A DNA stretch of 64,000 nucleotides from an uncultured Bacteroidales bacterium (GCA_902799555.1 CADCBB010000006.1:62001-126000), one strand, 5' to 3'; shown: positions 8,937-17,190, numbered from the stretch's first letter. A program made the numbers and translations. The notes: a model not told the origin generated them from the sequence alone.

Positions 8937-11900
8937 TTATGCTTTTGGCCAATATTTATCTACTAATGCTGCTTTGATGTTTACCTCTTCTGGTTTGAAG
9001 TATTTACCGAAGAGTTGCCAAGCGATGTCGAGCATCTGAACGGTATTGATGTTCACGTCGATGGCCAAGATCTCGCGGCTGTAGTCACGTGCAAAATCAA
9101 GGCAACGCAAATCGTAGTCCGTCAAGTCGAAACCGTTCTCTTTCTTGGTCTTGGCGTTAGCGGCATCGGCGTACAGACGAACAGCAGCGTTCATTACCTG
9201 CGGGTGATCTTCGCGGGTTTTCTTACCGGCAACCAATTGTTTCAGACGAGACAACGAACGGAACGGATCGACGATGACTTTACCGATTTCGGAGTCACGA
9301 CGCAGGTACAACTGACCCTCGGTGATATAACCCGTGTTATCCGGAATAGCGTGCGTGATGTCACCACCTGACAAGGTCGTCACAGCGATGATGGTGATCG
9401 AACCGCCACCTGCTTGCTCCGGGAACTGAACGGCTTTCTCGTAGATCTTAGCAAGGTCCGAATAGAGCGAACCCGGCATGGAGTCTTTGGAAGGAATCTG
9501 ATCCATACGGTTGGATACGATCGCAAGTGCGTCGGCGTACAGCGTCATATCGGTGAGGAGGACGAGCACTTTCTCGTGTTTCTCTACGGCGAAATACTCT
9601 GCTGCTGTCAATGCCATATCTGGAATCAAGAGTCGCTCTACCGGCGGGTTCTCGGTCGTGTTGACAAACGAGATGATGTGATCCAGCACACCGGCGTTGG
9701 TGAAGACGTTCTTAAAATAGAGGTAGTCATCGTTGGTCAGACCCATACCGCCAAGGATGATCTTATCGGCCTGTGCTCGCAGCGCTACATTCGCCATTAC
9801 CTGGTTGTAGGGTTGGTCCGGATCCGCAAAGAACGGGATCTTCTGACCGGATACCAGCGTGTTATTCAAGTCAATACCGGCGATACCGGTAGCAATCAAC
9901 TCTGACGGTTGTTTACGACGAACGGGGTTCACCGAAGGACCACCGATCTCAACATCTTTACCTTCGATAGCAGGTCCGCCATCGATCGGGTCACCGTACG
10001 CGTTGAAGAAACGACCGGCCAGTTGGTCCGAAACCTTCAAACTCGGAGCCTTACCGAGGAACACCACTTCGGCATTGGTCGGGATACCTTCGGTTCCTTG
10101 GAACACCTGCAGCGTCACCTCATCACCGATGATCTTCACCACCTGCGCCAACTTACCGTTCACCGTAGCCAACTCGTCGTTACCTACTCCTTCGGCCTTC
10201 AAAGAACACGTAGCCTTGGTAATGGCCGTGATCTGTGTATATATCTTTTGAAATGCTTTAGCCATAAGCTTACCGCGGTAATCTTCGAACTCAGGCGAGT
10301 GGAACTCGCAATAGTTCATCTGCTTGCAGTAGTTGATCACGCGCTTGAAGTAATCGGTTACATCGAGGAAGTTATCGAAGTCATAATCGTGCTTGCAGAT
10401 ATCCATCACCATGCGCAGCATGTACTGCTGACGCTCCAGCGGACAAACGGCATCGATCTTATCGAACGCGTCTTGCTGCAGGATGACAAAGTCAATCACT
10501 TCGGCTTTCCAGAACGCCTCGTGGTAGTCAACAGGTACACCGTCGTCACCGAGGATGTTGATCTGCTCCTGAATCTCCTTACCGCGTTGCAGATAGGTCT
10601 TCATGTCGTTGACCATCGGCAGCCAGTCTTTGTCGATCAGTTGCGAGATATATTCCTCAAACTCAGGATATTCCACATATTTGGAGTACGAATCAATCGG
10701 GTTCACAGCCGGGTAACGCTTGCGGTCCGCACGTGCCTGCTCCAAGGCATAGAAACAACGTGCCACTTTCTTCGTTCCCTCGGTCACCGGCTCTTTGAGG
10801 TTACCACCGGCAGGTGATACGGTTCCGAGGAAGGTTACCGATCCGGTAGCTCCATTATTAAGGTACACGTAACCTGCGCGCGCGTAGAACGCACCGATGA
10901 TGGCGGAAAGGTCCATCGGGAAAGCATCCTGACCCGGAAGCTCCTCCAGACGGTTGGACATCTCACGTAACGCCTGTGCCCAACGGCTCGTCGAGTCCGC
11001 CATCAGCAACACACGCAGACCCATCGAACGGTAGTACTCCGCGATGGTCATGGACGTATAGACAGAAGCCTCACGGGATGCGACCGGCATGTTAGAGGTG
11101 TTGGCGATGATGATGGTACGCTCCATCAACTTACGACCCGTGTGCGGGTCATCCAGTTCCGGGAACTCCGTAAACGTCTCTACTACCTCGTTAGCACGCT
11201 CACCGCAGGCAGCGATGATCACGATGTCTGCCTCCGCTTGTTTGGAGATCGCGTGCTGGAGCACGGTCTTACCGGTACCGAACGGACCCGGGATAAAGCC
11301 TGTACCACCCTCACACAACGGGTTCGCCGTGTCGATCGTACGTACACCGGTCTCCAGCAACTTGAACGGCCGCGGTTTCTCGCGATACGCCAAGATCGCT
11401 TTCTTCACCGGCCATTTCTGCACCATCGTCACGTTGTGGTCCACGCCCTCCGCGTCAGTCAGCACCGCCATCGTGTCGTTGATGGTGTACTCGCCGGCCT
11501 TGGCAATCGACTTCACCGTGTACGTGCCTTCGAATACGAAGGGCACCATGATCTTATGCGGCTGGTGGTTCTCGTCCACTTCACCCAGCCAAGCAGCAGC
11601 CTCCACCTTATCGCCCACTTTAGCGATCGGCGTGAATGCCCATTTCTTCTGCTCGTCAAGGGGGAAGTTATACTCACCGCGCTTGAGGAACACACCCGTC
11701 AGTTTGTCGAGGTCGTTCTGCAAACCGTCGTAGTTACGACTCAGCAGACCAGGACCGAGTGTTACCTCCAGCATGTGTCCGGTGAACTCCACTTTGTTGC
11801 CTACTTTCAGGCCACGGGTGGACTCGAACACCTGCGCGTACACATTTGCGCCGATGACCTTGATGACCTCCGCCATCAAGCGCGTCTCTCCGACGTAAAT

Positions 11901-11987
11901 GTAACAGATTTCGTTTTGCGCAACCGGCCCGTCCACTGCGACAGTCACCAAGTTGGCAATAATTCCTTTTACTTTACCTTGTGTCAT
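8937..11987 (-). CDS. Fused V-type ATPase subunits A and B
   Basis: One open frame of 1016 residues holds the catalytic A subunit (residues 1-574) followed directly by the regulatory B subunit (575-1016). The A half has the Walker A motif GPFGTGKT near residue 235, GERANE after it, and the A-specific insertion before the P-loop. The B half starts exactly at a Met (codon at 10265) with AKAFQKIYTQITAITKATC, the usual B start, and lacks a P-loop as B subunits do; it keeps the RLLIPDMALTAAEYFA and VSNRMDQIPSKDSMPG blocks. In other bacteria these are two genes. The junction has no linker (RGKL then MAKAF). One extra A at the junction would restore a stop for A and a separate B start, so a one-base deletion, real or a sequencing error, explains the fusion. 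Confidence 0.95.
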   Translation of the reverse strand: MTQGKVKGIIANLVTVAVDGPVAQNEICYIYVGETRLMAEVIKVIGANVYAQVFESTRGLKVGNKVEFTGHMLEVTLGPGLLSRNYDGLQNDLDKLTGVFLKRGEYNFPLDEQKKWAFTPIAKVGDKVEAAAWLGEVDENHQPHKIMVPFVFEGTYTVKSIAKAGEYTINDTMAVLTDAEGVDHNVTMVQKWPVKKAILAYREKPRPFKLLETGVRTIDTANPLCEGGTGFIPGPFGTGKTVLQHAISKQAEADIVIIAACGERANEVVETFTEFPELDDPHTGRKLMERTIIIANTSNMPVASREASVYTSMTIAEYYRSMGLRVLLMADSTSRWAQALREMSNRLEELPGQDAFPMDLSAIIGAFYARAGYVYLNNGATGSVTFLGTVSPAGGNLKEPVTEGTKKVARCFYALEQARADRKRYPAVNPIDSYSKYVEYPEFEEYISQLIDKDWLPMVNDMKTYLQRGKEIQEQINILGDDGVPVDYHEAFWKAEVIDFVILQQDAFDKIDAVCPLERQQYMLRMVMDICKHDYDFDNFLDVTDYFKRVINYCKQMNYCEFHSPEFEDYRGKLMAKAFQKIYTQITAITKATCSLKAEGVGNDELATVNGKLAQVVKIIGDEVTLQVFQGTEGIPTNAEVVFLGKAPSLKVSDQLAGRFFNAYGDPIDGGPAIEGKDVEIGGPSVNPVRRKQPSELIATGIAGIDLNNTLVSGQKIPFFADPDQPYNQVMANVALRAQADKIILGGMGLTNDDYLYFKNVFTNAGVLDHIISFVNTTENPPVERLLIPDMALTAAEYFAVEKHEKVLVLLTDMTLYADALAIVSNRMDQIPSKDSMPGSLYSDLAKIYEKAVQFPEQAGGGSITIIAVTTLSGGDITHAIPDNTGYITEGQLYLRRDSEIGKVIVDPFRSLSRLKQLVAGKKTREDHPQVMNAAVRLYADAANAKTKKENGFDLTDYDLRCLDFARDYSREILAIDVNINTVQMLDIAWQLFGKYFKPEEVNIKAALVDKYWPKA

Positions 11988-11990
11988 ATC

Positions 11991-12602
11991 TTAGTCTAAT
12001 TTAATTCCTTTTTTCATGTCAGCAACAAGCTCTCTGAAGATCTTTTCGCCTTCTTCGATGGTGAGGATGGACCAGCGATGCAGCATAACTGCTTCGAGGT
12101 AGTACGCAAACACCATCTCCGGCGAGAAGAAATCGAACTCTGTGCGGCTTTGCAACCACTCGAACCGTATCGCGTCCTGCGCTTTCTCGCGTTGCATCAG
12201 GTCCTCGATATTTGCCAATGCAAGGATCTCCGTCCAGTCACCGCTTACCTCGTTCAGACCGAAGTCTTTCTGGTTCACGTGGCTCCGTAACTGCTCTGCC
12301 ACCTCCCCTTCTCCGACGATCTGGGTCTTGGCATCGAACCCGTGCTTACGGCATATCTGCGCCACCAGCACATTGTTCATGTCCTGATTGAACGCAAACC
12401 ACTCCCGCACGAACGTATTCCGCGCCTTCAGCCCTTCCGCCAAAGTCGCCTCGTCCATCGGTGCCCGCAGCAATTCGAGCAGCTTCTTATCACCAGCTGC
12501 TAACTGCTCGTCGAATAACTCATCGAGTTTCTCCAACGATATCGGTGCGTCTGAACCGGCTTTTAATTCGGGAAGACCTGCTAGTAAATACTCATACGTC
12601 AT
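11991..12602 (-). CDS. DUF2764 protein of the V-ATPase operon (probable C/d-like subunit)
   Basis: A 203-residue protein starting MTYEYLLAGLPELKAG. DUF2764 proteins occur only in V-ATPase operons of the Bacteroidetes/Chlamydia type, between the E and A genes. The helical, acidic sequence and position suggest the collar subunit that caps the rotor (the C, or yeast d, role). That role is inference; family membership is clear from the start, the FVREWFAFNQDMNNVLVAQICRK block (about residues 63-85) and the length. It is three bases from the A-B gene and one base from the E gene. Confidence 0.88.
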   Translation of the reverse strand: MTYEYLLAGLPELKAGSDAPISLEKLDELFDEQLAAGDKKLLELLRAPMDEATLAEGLKARNTFVREWFAFNQDMNNVLVAQICRKHGFDAKTQIVGEGEVAEQLRSHVNQKDFGLNEVSGDWTEILALANIEDLMQREKAQDAIRFEWLQSRTEFDFFSPEMVFAYYLEAVMLHRWSILTIEEGEKIFRELVADMKKGIKLD

Positions 12603-12603
12603 A

Positions 12604-13188
12604 TCAGAATAATTCTTCTACGAGTTGCGGACGAAGCATTTCTTTAAAGTATGCGATGAATTCGGCGTCACCGAAGGCAAGTTTGTACCCACCCTTTGCC
12701 GGCTGAATAGTGAAATCGGTCTTGATACCCTTCACCTCTGCGATCTTCACGCCCTTCTCGAGCAAGCCCTTCGCGTTCGCTGCAAAGTATTTTTGCAATG
12801 CCTCGGCATCCTTGGTCTCGATCAGCACCTCGCCGTTCTTCGCCATCTGCTCTGCCAACTTGGCGATCAAGCCCTGCATGAACTTCGCATCTGCCGTCGC
12901 AGCCTTCACGCTGTCCGCAGCGATCTTGTCCGAGAGCAGGTTCACGATCTCGGTCTTCACCGCATTCACGCTCTGCTCAGCGTACAACTTCAGTTCCGCA
13001 CGTGTCTTCTTGTCCAGGTCAGCCGCTTTCGACTCAGCCTCTGCCACCAATGCAGCCGCTTTCTTCTCAGCCTCTGCCACGATCGCAGCGGCTTTCTCGT
13101 TCGCCTGCGCAACGATCTCCTGCGCCTGCGCATTTCCTTTCTCTACACCTTCGGCGTAGATCTTTTCAGTAATCTCTGATAAGTTCAT
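12604..13188 (-). CDS. V-type ATPase subunit E (peripheral stalk)
   Basis: A 194-residue protein and the first gene of the operon. Residues 1-80 are an Ala-rich coiled coil with repeated AEKKAAALVAEAE units, typical of the stalk that holds the head still; the C-terminal globular part (about 100-194) contacts the head. The start ATG at 13188 follows the promoter at 13247-13277 by a leader of roughly 55 bases. The order E, DUF2764, A-B, D, I, K is the standard one for this ATPase type. Confidence 0.93.
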   Translation of the reverse strand: MNLSEITEKIYAEGVEKGNAQAQEIVAQANEKAAAIVAEAEKKAAALVAEAESKAADLDKKTRAELKLYAEQSVNAVKTEIVNLLSDKIAADSVKAATADAKFMQGLIAKLAEQMAKNGEVLIETKDAEALQKYFAANAKGLLEKGVKIAEVKGIKTDFTIQPAKGGYKLAFGDAEFIAYFKEMLRPQLVEELF

Positions 13189-13246
13189 TTTGTATAGTAA
13201 TTTTTATATTATGTCTTTTCCTATCGGCTTTGCGCCAATTTGGCTG

Positions 13247-13277
13247 CAAAGGTACGAAAAAAAAATGACATACACAA
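13247..13277 (-). promoter_or_regulatory. Promoter of the V-ATPase operon
   Basis: TACCTTTG at 13247-13254 (minus strand), TTG at 13275-13277, spacer 20 bases, followed by GCAGCC. The -33 element lies inside the terminator hairpin of the upstream lipoprotein gene. Confidence 0.85.
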
Positions 13278-13288
13278 GAGTGTATGCC
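13262..13288 (-). terminator. Terminator of the lipoprotein gene, overlapping the next promoter
   Basis: On the minus strand CATACAC and GTGTATG form a seven-pair stem with a four-base loop, followed by TCA and a run of nine T. It ends transcription of the lipoprotein gene while its distal arm supplies the -33 region of the V-ATPase promoter. Confidence 0.7.
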
Positions 13289-13338
13289 ACTTTTTTGTAA
13301 AAAATCTAAAATTTTACCGTTTATTCGTGCATTGCATC

Positions 13339-13725
13339 TTATTCATCGTTATGGTCAACGCATGAATCGTAGTCGCTATCGGTAGTGATGACATAACTAT
13401 AACTACCTGTGAAAGCGGTACCGGTCTGAGCAGCGGTCCACATCAGCATCTCTTGTCCGGCAACAAGCTCAAACTCAGTGGTCCAGTCATAGGTTACTTC
13501 TGTTGATTTAGCCTCAGAGCCGTTTGCTTTAAGAGAATACGTGTAAGTCAGTTTGTAACAATGCGAGTCTGTGTTGTTGTACTTACGACCATTAACGGTT
13601 CCGTTTTTGGAATCAATAGACGGCATGGGATCACCTTGTTTGTAGTGGGATGAACCACCGGCACCGCAACTGGACATTACCAATGCGGTCAGCGCCACGA
13701 GGGCAAATGATAAGAATTTTTTCAT
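13339..13725 (-). CDS. Small lipoprotein of unknown function
   Basis: A 128-residue protein with a lipoprotein signal peptide; the lipobox is LVMSSC with the modified Cys at residue 20. The mature part is polar and Thr/Ser/Tyr-rich (KLTYTYSLKANG, SYSYVITTDSDYD) and looks like a small beta-sandwich. It has no recognisable motif and ends in an acidic tail containing one more Cys. It has its own promoter (13769-13799) and terminator, so it is a single-gene unit. I do not recognise the family. Confidence 0.75.
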   Translation of the reverse strand: MKKFLSFALVALTALVMSSCGAGGSSHYKQGDPMPSIDSKNGTVNGRKYNNTDSHCYKLTYTYSLKANGSEAKSTEVTYDWTTEFELVAGQEMLMWTAAQTGTAFTGSYSYVITTDSDYDSCVDHNDE

Positions 13726-13768
13726 AATGTTTATGTTAATTAATTGGTTGTTTTTATAAAATCGGCTG

Positions 13769-13799
13769 CAAAATTACGAAAAATTTTTGATATGTGCAA
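13769..13799 (-). promoter_or_regulatory. Promoter of the lipoprotein gene
   Basis: TAATTTTG at 13769-13776 (minus strand) and TTG at 13797-13799, 20-base spacer, followed by CAGCC. Its -33 element is a few bases from that of the divergent sprT promoter. Confidence 0.8.
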
Positions 13800-13805
13800 A
13801 TAATT

Positions 13806-13836
13806 TTGCATATTTCATTAAAAAGCAGTAATTTTG
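13806..13836 (+). promoter_or_regulatory. Promoter of the SprT-like gene
   Basis: TTG at 13806-13808, 20-base spacer, TAATTTTG at 13829-13836. The GTG start codon follows only four bases later, so the transcript is expected to start at or within a base or two of it. Confidence 0.8.
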
Positions 13837-13840
13837 TGCC

Positions 13841-14470
13841 GTGAAACCGACGATAGAATACATACAGGAACATTTTGATGCCTATAATCGACAATTCTTC
13901 GGTGGGTCTTTACCCACCCTGCCGATTAAGTTGAGTCACGCCAAAGGATTTTTGGGTAAGGTGACGTTTGTGCGGAAGCGACAGGGCTTGTTCGGCGGGT
14001 ACAGAAACGAAGATTTTGTGCTGCGTATCAATGTTCGAATTGACCTGCCGGAAGAAGTCGTACAAGACACGATCCTGCATGAGATGATTCATTATTATAT
14101 TGCGGTCAATCAACTTAAAGACACCTCGACGCACGGTCGGCTCTTCCGTGCAGAGATGGCACGTATCAACAAAGAGGGTCATCGGCATATTTCCATTTCC
14201 CATCGTCTGAACGAGGAACAGAAAGCACAGGCTACGATCCATAAAGAACGTGCGGTGGCAATTGTGCATTTTTCCGACGGAAAGATAGGAGTAAAGGTCG
14301 TGCCCAAACAGGAGAAACATATCCGCTATTGGCACAAGATGGCGATGCGTCGTTTCCCGATTGACCGTATTGACTGGATATTCTCCGACGACCCCTATTT
14401 CGCCCAATTCCCCTCCTCTATCGCCATGCGGATTTATCTGATTAAGAATCCGGAAGAGTTACCGATTTAA
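13841..14470 (+). CDS. SprT-like zinc metalloprotease
   Basis: A 209-residue protein with the SprT domain. The zinc-binding and catalytic motif HEMIHYY lies near residues 80-87, and the third ligand region (STHGRLFRAEMARI) follows. SprT/SPRTN-type proteases cut proteins cross-linked to DNA, but for this bacterial branch the substrate is not known. The start must be the GTG at 13841 because the family's usual opening (KPTIEYIQEHFDAYN) begins there and no ATG precedes it. The -7 box ends four bases upstream, so the mRNA is probably leaderless. The last 130 bases are repeated at 15871. Confidence 0.88.
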   Translation: MKPTIEYIQEHFDAYNRQFFGGSLPTLPIKLSHAKGFLGKVTFVRKRQGLFGGYRNEDFVLRINVRIDLPEEVVQDTILHEMIHYYIAVNQLKDTSTHGRLFRAEMARINKEGHRHISISHRLNEEQKAQATIHKERAVAIVHFSDGKIGVKVVPKQEKHIRYWHKMAMRRFPIDRIDWIFSDDPYFAQFPSSIAMRIYLIKNPEELPI

Positions 14471-14503
14471 AATTCCCGTATCCTAAAATTTTCACCCAAA
14501 AAC

Positions 14504-14534
14504 TTGTGTATGTCGCAAAAATGACGTACCTTTG
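14504..14534 (+). promoter_or_regulatory. Promoter of the RAYT gene
   Basis: TTG at 14504-14506, 20-base spacer, TACCTTTG at 14527-14534; the ATG lies at 14551. The transposase therefore has its own promoter and is not just read from sprT. Confidence 0.75.
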
Positions 14535-14550
14535 CACAAAATTTTAGATC

Positions 14551-15543
14551 ATGACAAAGGAACAATGGCATTGGCAAGAACGCGGCACGGCATGGAAAGG
14601 CATTGGTATCTATCATGTCACGCTCACTATTCCCAGCCGCAAACCTCTGCTCGGCGAACTCGTCATACCTGACGATGATCCCGCCAAAGCGTATATCAAC
14701 GAGTCGCAGCTTGGTAAAGATCTCGTTCAATGCGTCATACATTGGCATGAGCACTATCCGGAGATCCGTGTCTTGCAGTTCTGTCTCATGCCAGACCATA
14801 TCCATATCATCGTTCATGTCCAGCGCACCATGCCTTATGGCATCATGACCGTTGTACGTGGTCTCTGGCAAGCCGCCAAGAAACTCGGTCGTGCCTATTC
14901 TGCTGAAAAACGTTCGTCGTTTAGCCCGAATACTATTCGGGATAAGGAACAAACGTCTCTGGATCCTTATTTCTCGGAGATACCCTTTGTTCGTCCGCTC
15001 GTTCATAATGGACAGTTAAATACAATGATACGTTATGTCCAAATGAACCCGGTTCGCCTTGCTACCAAGCGCCTCAAGCCAGGCTTCTTCTGCGTGCAAC
15101 ATAACGTCGAGATCAACGGACGTATCTACGATGCCGTGGGCAATATCAGCGTTCTTATGGAGCAATTTCGCAAGCCTGTCCATGTACGCAGTATTTGGGT
15201 CAAAGATGCCGTAGAACACGGCTATGACAAGCCCCTTCATGACTACAAAGCCGCCTGTCTCGAAGCTGCTTCCAAAGGCACGGTCATGGTCTCACCCTTC
15301 ATCTCTCGTGATGAACAGGAAGTGCTCCATGCCCTCCTCCATGACAATCGCTATATTATCTACCTCTCCGATAACGGCTTCGGCAATTACTTCAAACCCT
15401 CCGACATTCTCTTCGATGCCGTTGCCGCAGGCCGCCTGCTCATCCTCTCTCCTTGGATGCACGATCCCGACAAACGCACTATCACCCGCGCCGAATGTGT
15501 CGCCCTCAATCAGATGGCCGAGCAGATCTGCACCTCCCATTAA
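14551..15543 (+). CDS. REP-associated tyrosine transposase (RAYT / Y1_Tnp) with a C-terminal SLOG-like domain
   Basis: A 330-residue protein. The N-terminal half is a Y1 (IS200-like) HUH nuclease: the metal site is PDHIHIIVH (His83, His85) and the nucleophile is Tyr162 in MIRYVQMNP. Such single-domain enzymes, when encoded alone beside hairpin repeats, are domesticated RAYTs that cut and join REP sequences. The C-terminal part (about 235-325: GTVMVSPFISRDEQEVL, then FKPSDILFDAVAAGRLLILSPW) resembles a Rossmann-like DprA/SLOG domain, seen in some Bacteroidetes transposases; this assignment is from memory and less certain. Four REP-like hairpins start two bases after the stop. The insertion interrupts a region flanked by full sprT and a partial sprT copy. 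Confidence 0.88.
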   Translation: MTKEQWHWQERGTAWKGIGIYHVTLTIPSRKPLLGELVIPDDDPAKAYINESQLGKDLVQCVIHWHEHYPEIRVLQFCLMPDHIHIIVHVQRTMPYGIMTVVRGLWQAAKKLGRAYSAEKRSSFSPNTIRDKEQTSLDPYFSEIPFVRPLVHNGQLNTMIRYVQMNPVRLATKRLKPGFFCVQHNVEINGRIYDAVGNISVLMEQFRKPVHVRSIWVKDAVEHGYDKPLHDYKAACLEAASKGTVMVSPFISRDEQEVLHALLHDNRYIIYLSDNGFGNYFKPSDILFDAVAAGRLLILSPWMHDPDKRTITRAECVALNQMAEQICTSH

Positions 15544-15544
15544 A

Positions 15545-15709
15545 GACGTTCGTCCATTACGTCGGATATCATCCGACATCTCATAACTGACGTTCGTCCA
15601 TTACAGGTGGATAGCATCCACCGCTCCCTCTCAACGTTCGTCAATTACGTCGGATATCATCCGACATCTCATAACTGACGTTCGTCCCTTACGTCGGATA
15701 TCATCCGAC
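15545..15709. repeat. REP-like array of four hairpins at 44-base spacing
   Basis: Four units begin at 15545, 15589, 15633 and 15677. Each has a head close to GACGTTCGTCCATTAC followed by a seven-pair hairpin with a three-base loop: GTCGGATATCATCCGAC in units 1, 3 and 4 (15561-15577, 15649-15665, 15693-15709) and GGTGGATAGCATCCACC in unit 2 (15606-15622). Unit 2 has changed both arms together, so the stem is kept by compensatory change. Units 1 and 3 share the linker ATCTCATAACT. The array is the expected partner of the adjacent RAYT. Confidence 0.93.
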
Positions 15710-15712
15710 ACT

Positions 15713-15740
15713 AAAAGCGCGCCCCGAAGGACGCGCTTTT
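15713..15740. terminator. Bidirectional intrinsic terminator
   Basis: AAAAGCGCG and CGCGCTTTT form a nine-pair stem around a ten-base loop. The T run on one arm and A run on the other let it work on either strand. It closes the RAYT-REP unit and can also stop the minus-strand transcript of the DUF4268 gene. Confidence 0.8.
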
Positions 15741-15870
15741 GACTATACTTTCACTTTATGCTGATAAAGCTACTTAGTGGTTCTATATGGGCAACGGTGG
15801 TATATTGGCGTTGGTGCAGGTCGATTTGTTGGTCGTACTTGATCGGCTTAGACGGATCAAAACGGAGAAC

Positions 15871-16000
15871 GGCACAAGATGGCAATGCGTCGTTTCCCGA
15901 TTGACCGTATTGACTGGATCCTCTCCTCCGATCCCTATTTCGCCCAATTTCCCTCCTCTATCGCTATGAGGATCTATCTGATTAAGAATCCTGAAGAGTT
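15871..16000 (+). pseudogene. Copy of the 3' end of the SprT-like gene
   Basis: These 130 bases match 14331-14460 at 119 positions (offset exactly 1540) and encode the same C-terminal region (HKMAMRRFPIDRIDW, then PYFAQFPSSIAMRIYLIKNP). It has no start and no HExxH motif. RAYT, REP array and terminator lie between the two copies, so the block is flanked by direct repeats of about 92% identity. The 130 bases before it (15741-15870) show no gene or motif I can name; 16001-16069 is also empty. Confidence 0.9.
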
Positions 16001-16069
16001 TCTAAAAGTCTTTTTCTTTGGCCAAAATGGCAAAAAATGAATCAAAAAGATACAAACTAATTCATTTTC

Positions 16070-17170
16070 TCAATTTTGGTAAGTCTTACCATACTTGGTC
16101 AAGACTTTTTGCATTTGTATTGATGCTGAGATTAAGAAATCAAACATCTTTTGATGTTCTTCAGTATTCAAATATGACAATGGCTTGTCTATGCGTATAC
16201 GACATGCATTTCTATCATCCAATCTCTGCCAAACAAGACTTGGCAATTCGGTATCAATTTTTGCTCTTTGAGAATAAAGAAAATCAAAAATATGTTTATT
16301 TTTATCGCGATCACCAGAGTCAATATAAGCCTCTGCGCGGCATTTATCTTTGGCTAACACAAGACCGACACTCACTCCGCTAATGCCAATACCACCAAGT
16401 CTTAAGTACAAATCTGGAATAACATTCGGATTAGCATATGGGAAATGATGCTCTTTGTTATACTCAATAAATGCATCCCAGAACTTACGTCTTGCGGTTA
16501 GGCGAACAGCAGTTGTTCCTTCTGCCTCTTCCTCTTCCATCTTTTTATTGGCAATCTTGATCGTATAATCCTCAGCATCCTTAATTGGAATAATTTGATC
16601 AAAGTCCACAAAAAGCTGACCATTGTATGTAAATGGCGTTACCTTAAAACAGGTAATGCGCAAGTTATAGTTGTGCAACCATAAAACAGTAGATGTCACT
16701 TCTTTATGGAAATTGGCAGCAACGAGGAATATACGTAAACCGGTAGTGCCTTTATTTAACTCTATATCATCAATCTCACGACCATCATAGAACTCACACA
16801 GAGATTCTACAGCATTACCACTAGCGCCAAGGTAAGCCTGATAGATATTGATAATATCTTGTTTGCTAAGACTAGAACAGTAGGATGCATATTTTAGTGC
16901 CTGCCAAGTCACATCTTTTCCGGAATCATCCAACTTGTTCTCTATTATTACTAGATTACCTTTCTTATCCAAAGCTAACAGATCAAGACGTTCTTTTGTA
17001 TCAGCAAAGCCCGCAAACTCTTTCTGGATAATCAGCAAGTCTTCACCCAAAGAAGATGGCTCATTGGCAATCCACTCTTGGAGGTCTTGGCGTTCTTTCA
17101 GATTAAGCGACTTAAATGTGCATTTTTGAGCCTTAATCAATCTTTTTGTTTCTGTGTTTACGATATACAT
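16070..17170 (-). CDS. DUF4268 protein with a PD-(D/E)XK nuclease-like N-terminal domain
   Basis: A 366-residue protein. Residues 55-100 match the NucS/DUF91-like PD-(D/E)XK core: Asp63 in RLDLLALD and the ENK motif (Glu77, Lys79) in LVIIENKLDDSG, followed by the ALKYASYCSSL helix. The C-terminal DUF4268 part (about 225-366) contains RRKFWDAFIEYNKEHHFPYANP. Such proteins occur in accessory and defence regions; the activity is unproven. The gene is clearly more AT-rich than its neighbours, which suggests transfer. It begins 20 bases after the 3' end of tRNA-Ala with no promoter between, so it is probably read from the tRNA promoter. Confidence 0.85.
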   Translation of the reverse strand: MYIVNTETKRLIKAQKCTFKSLNLKERQDLQEWIANEPSSLGEDLLIIQKEFAGFADTKERLDLLALDKKGNLVIIENKLDDSGKDVTWQALKYASYCSSLSKQDIINIYQAYLGASGNAVESLCEFYDGREIDDIELNKGTTGLRIFLVAANFHKEVTSTVLWLHNYNLRITCFKVTPFTYNGQLFVDFDQIIPIKDAEDYTIKIANKKMEEEEAEGTTAVRLTARRKFWDAFIEYNKEHHFPYANPNVIPDLYLRLGGIGISGVSVGLVLAKDKCRAEAYIDSGDRDKNKHIFDFLYSQRAKIDTELPSLVWQRLDDRNACRIRIDKPLSYLNTEEHQKMFDFLISASIQMQKVLTKYGKTYQN

Positions 17171-17190
17171 ATCTTTGTATTAGTTTTAAG

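Noticed and set aside
15545..15709. A CRISPR-like look: regular spacing and repeated units
   Set aside because: Only four units; the spacing is 44 bases with nearly identical linkers, no distinct spacers, no cas genes, and each unit is a hairpin next to a RAYT. It is a REP array.
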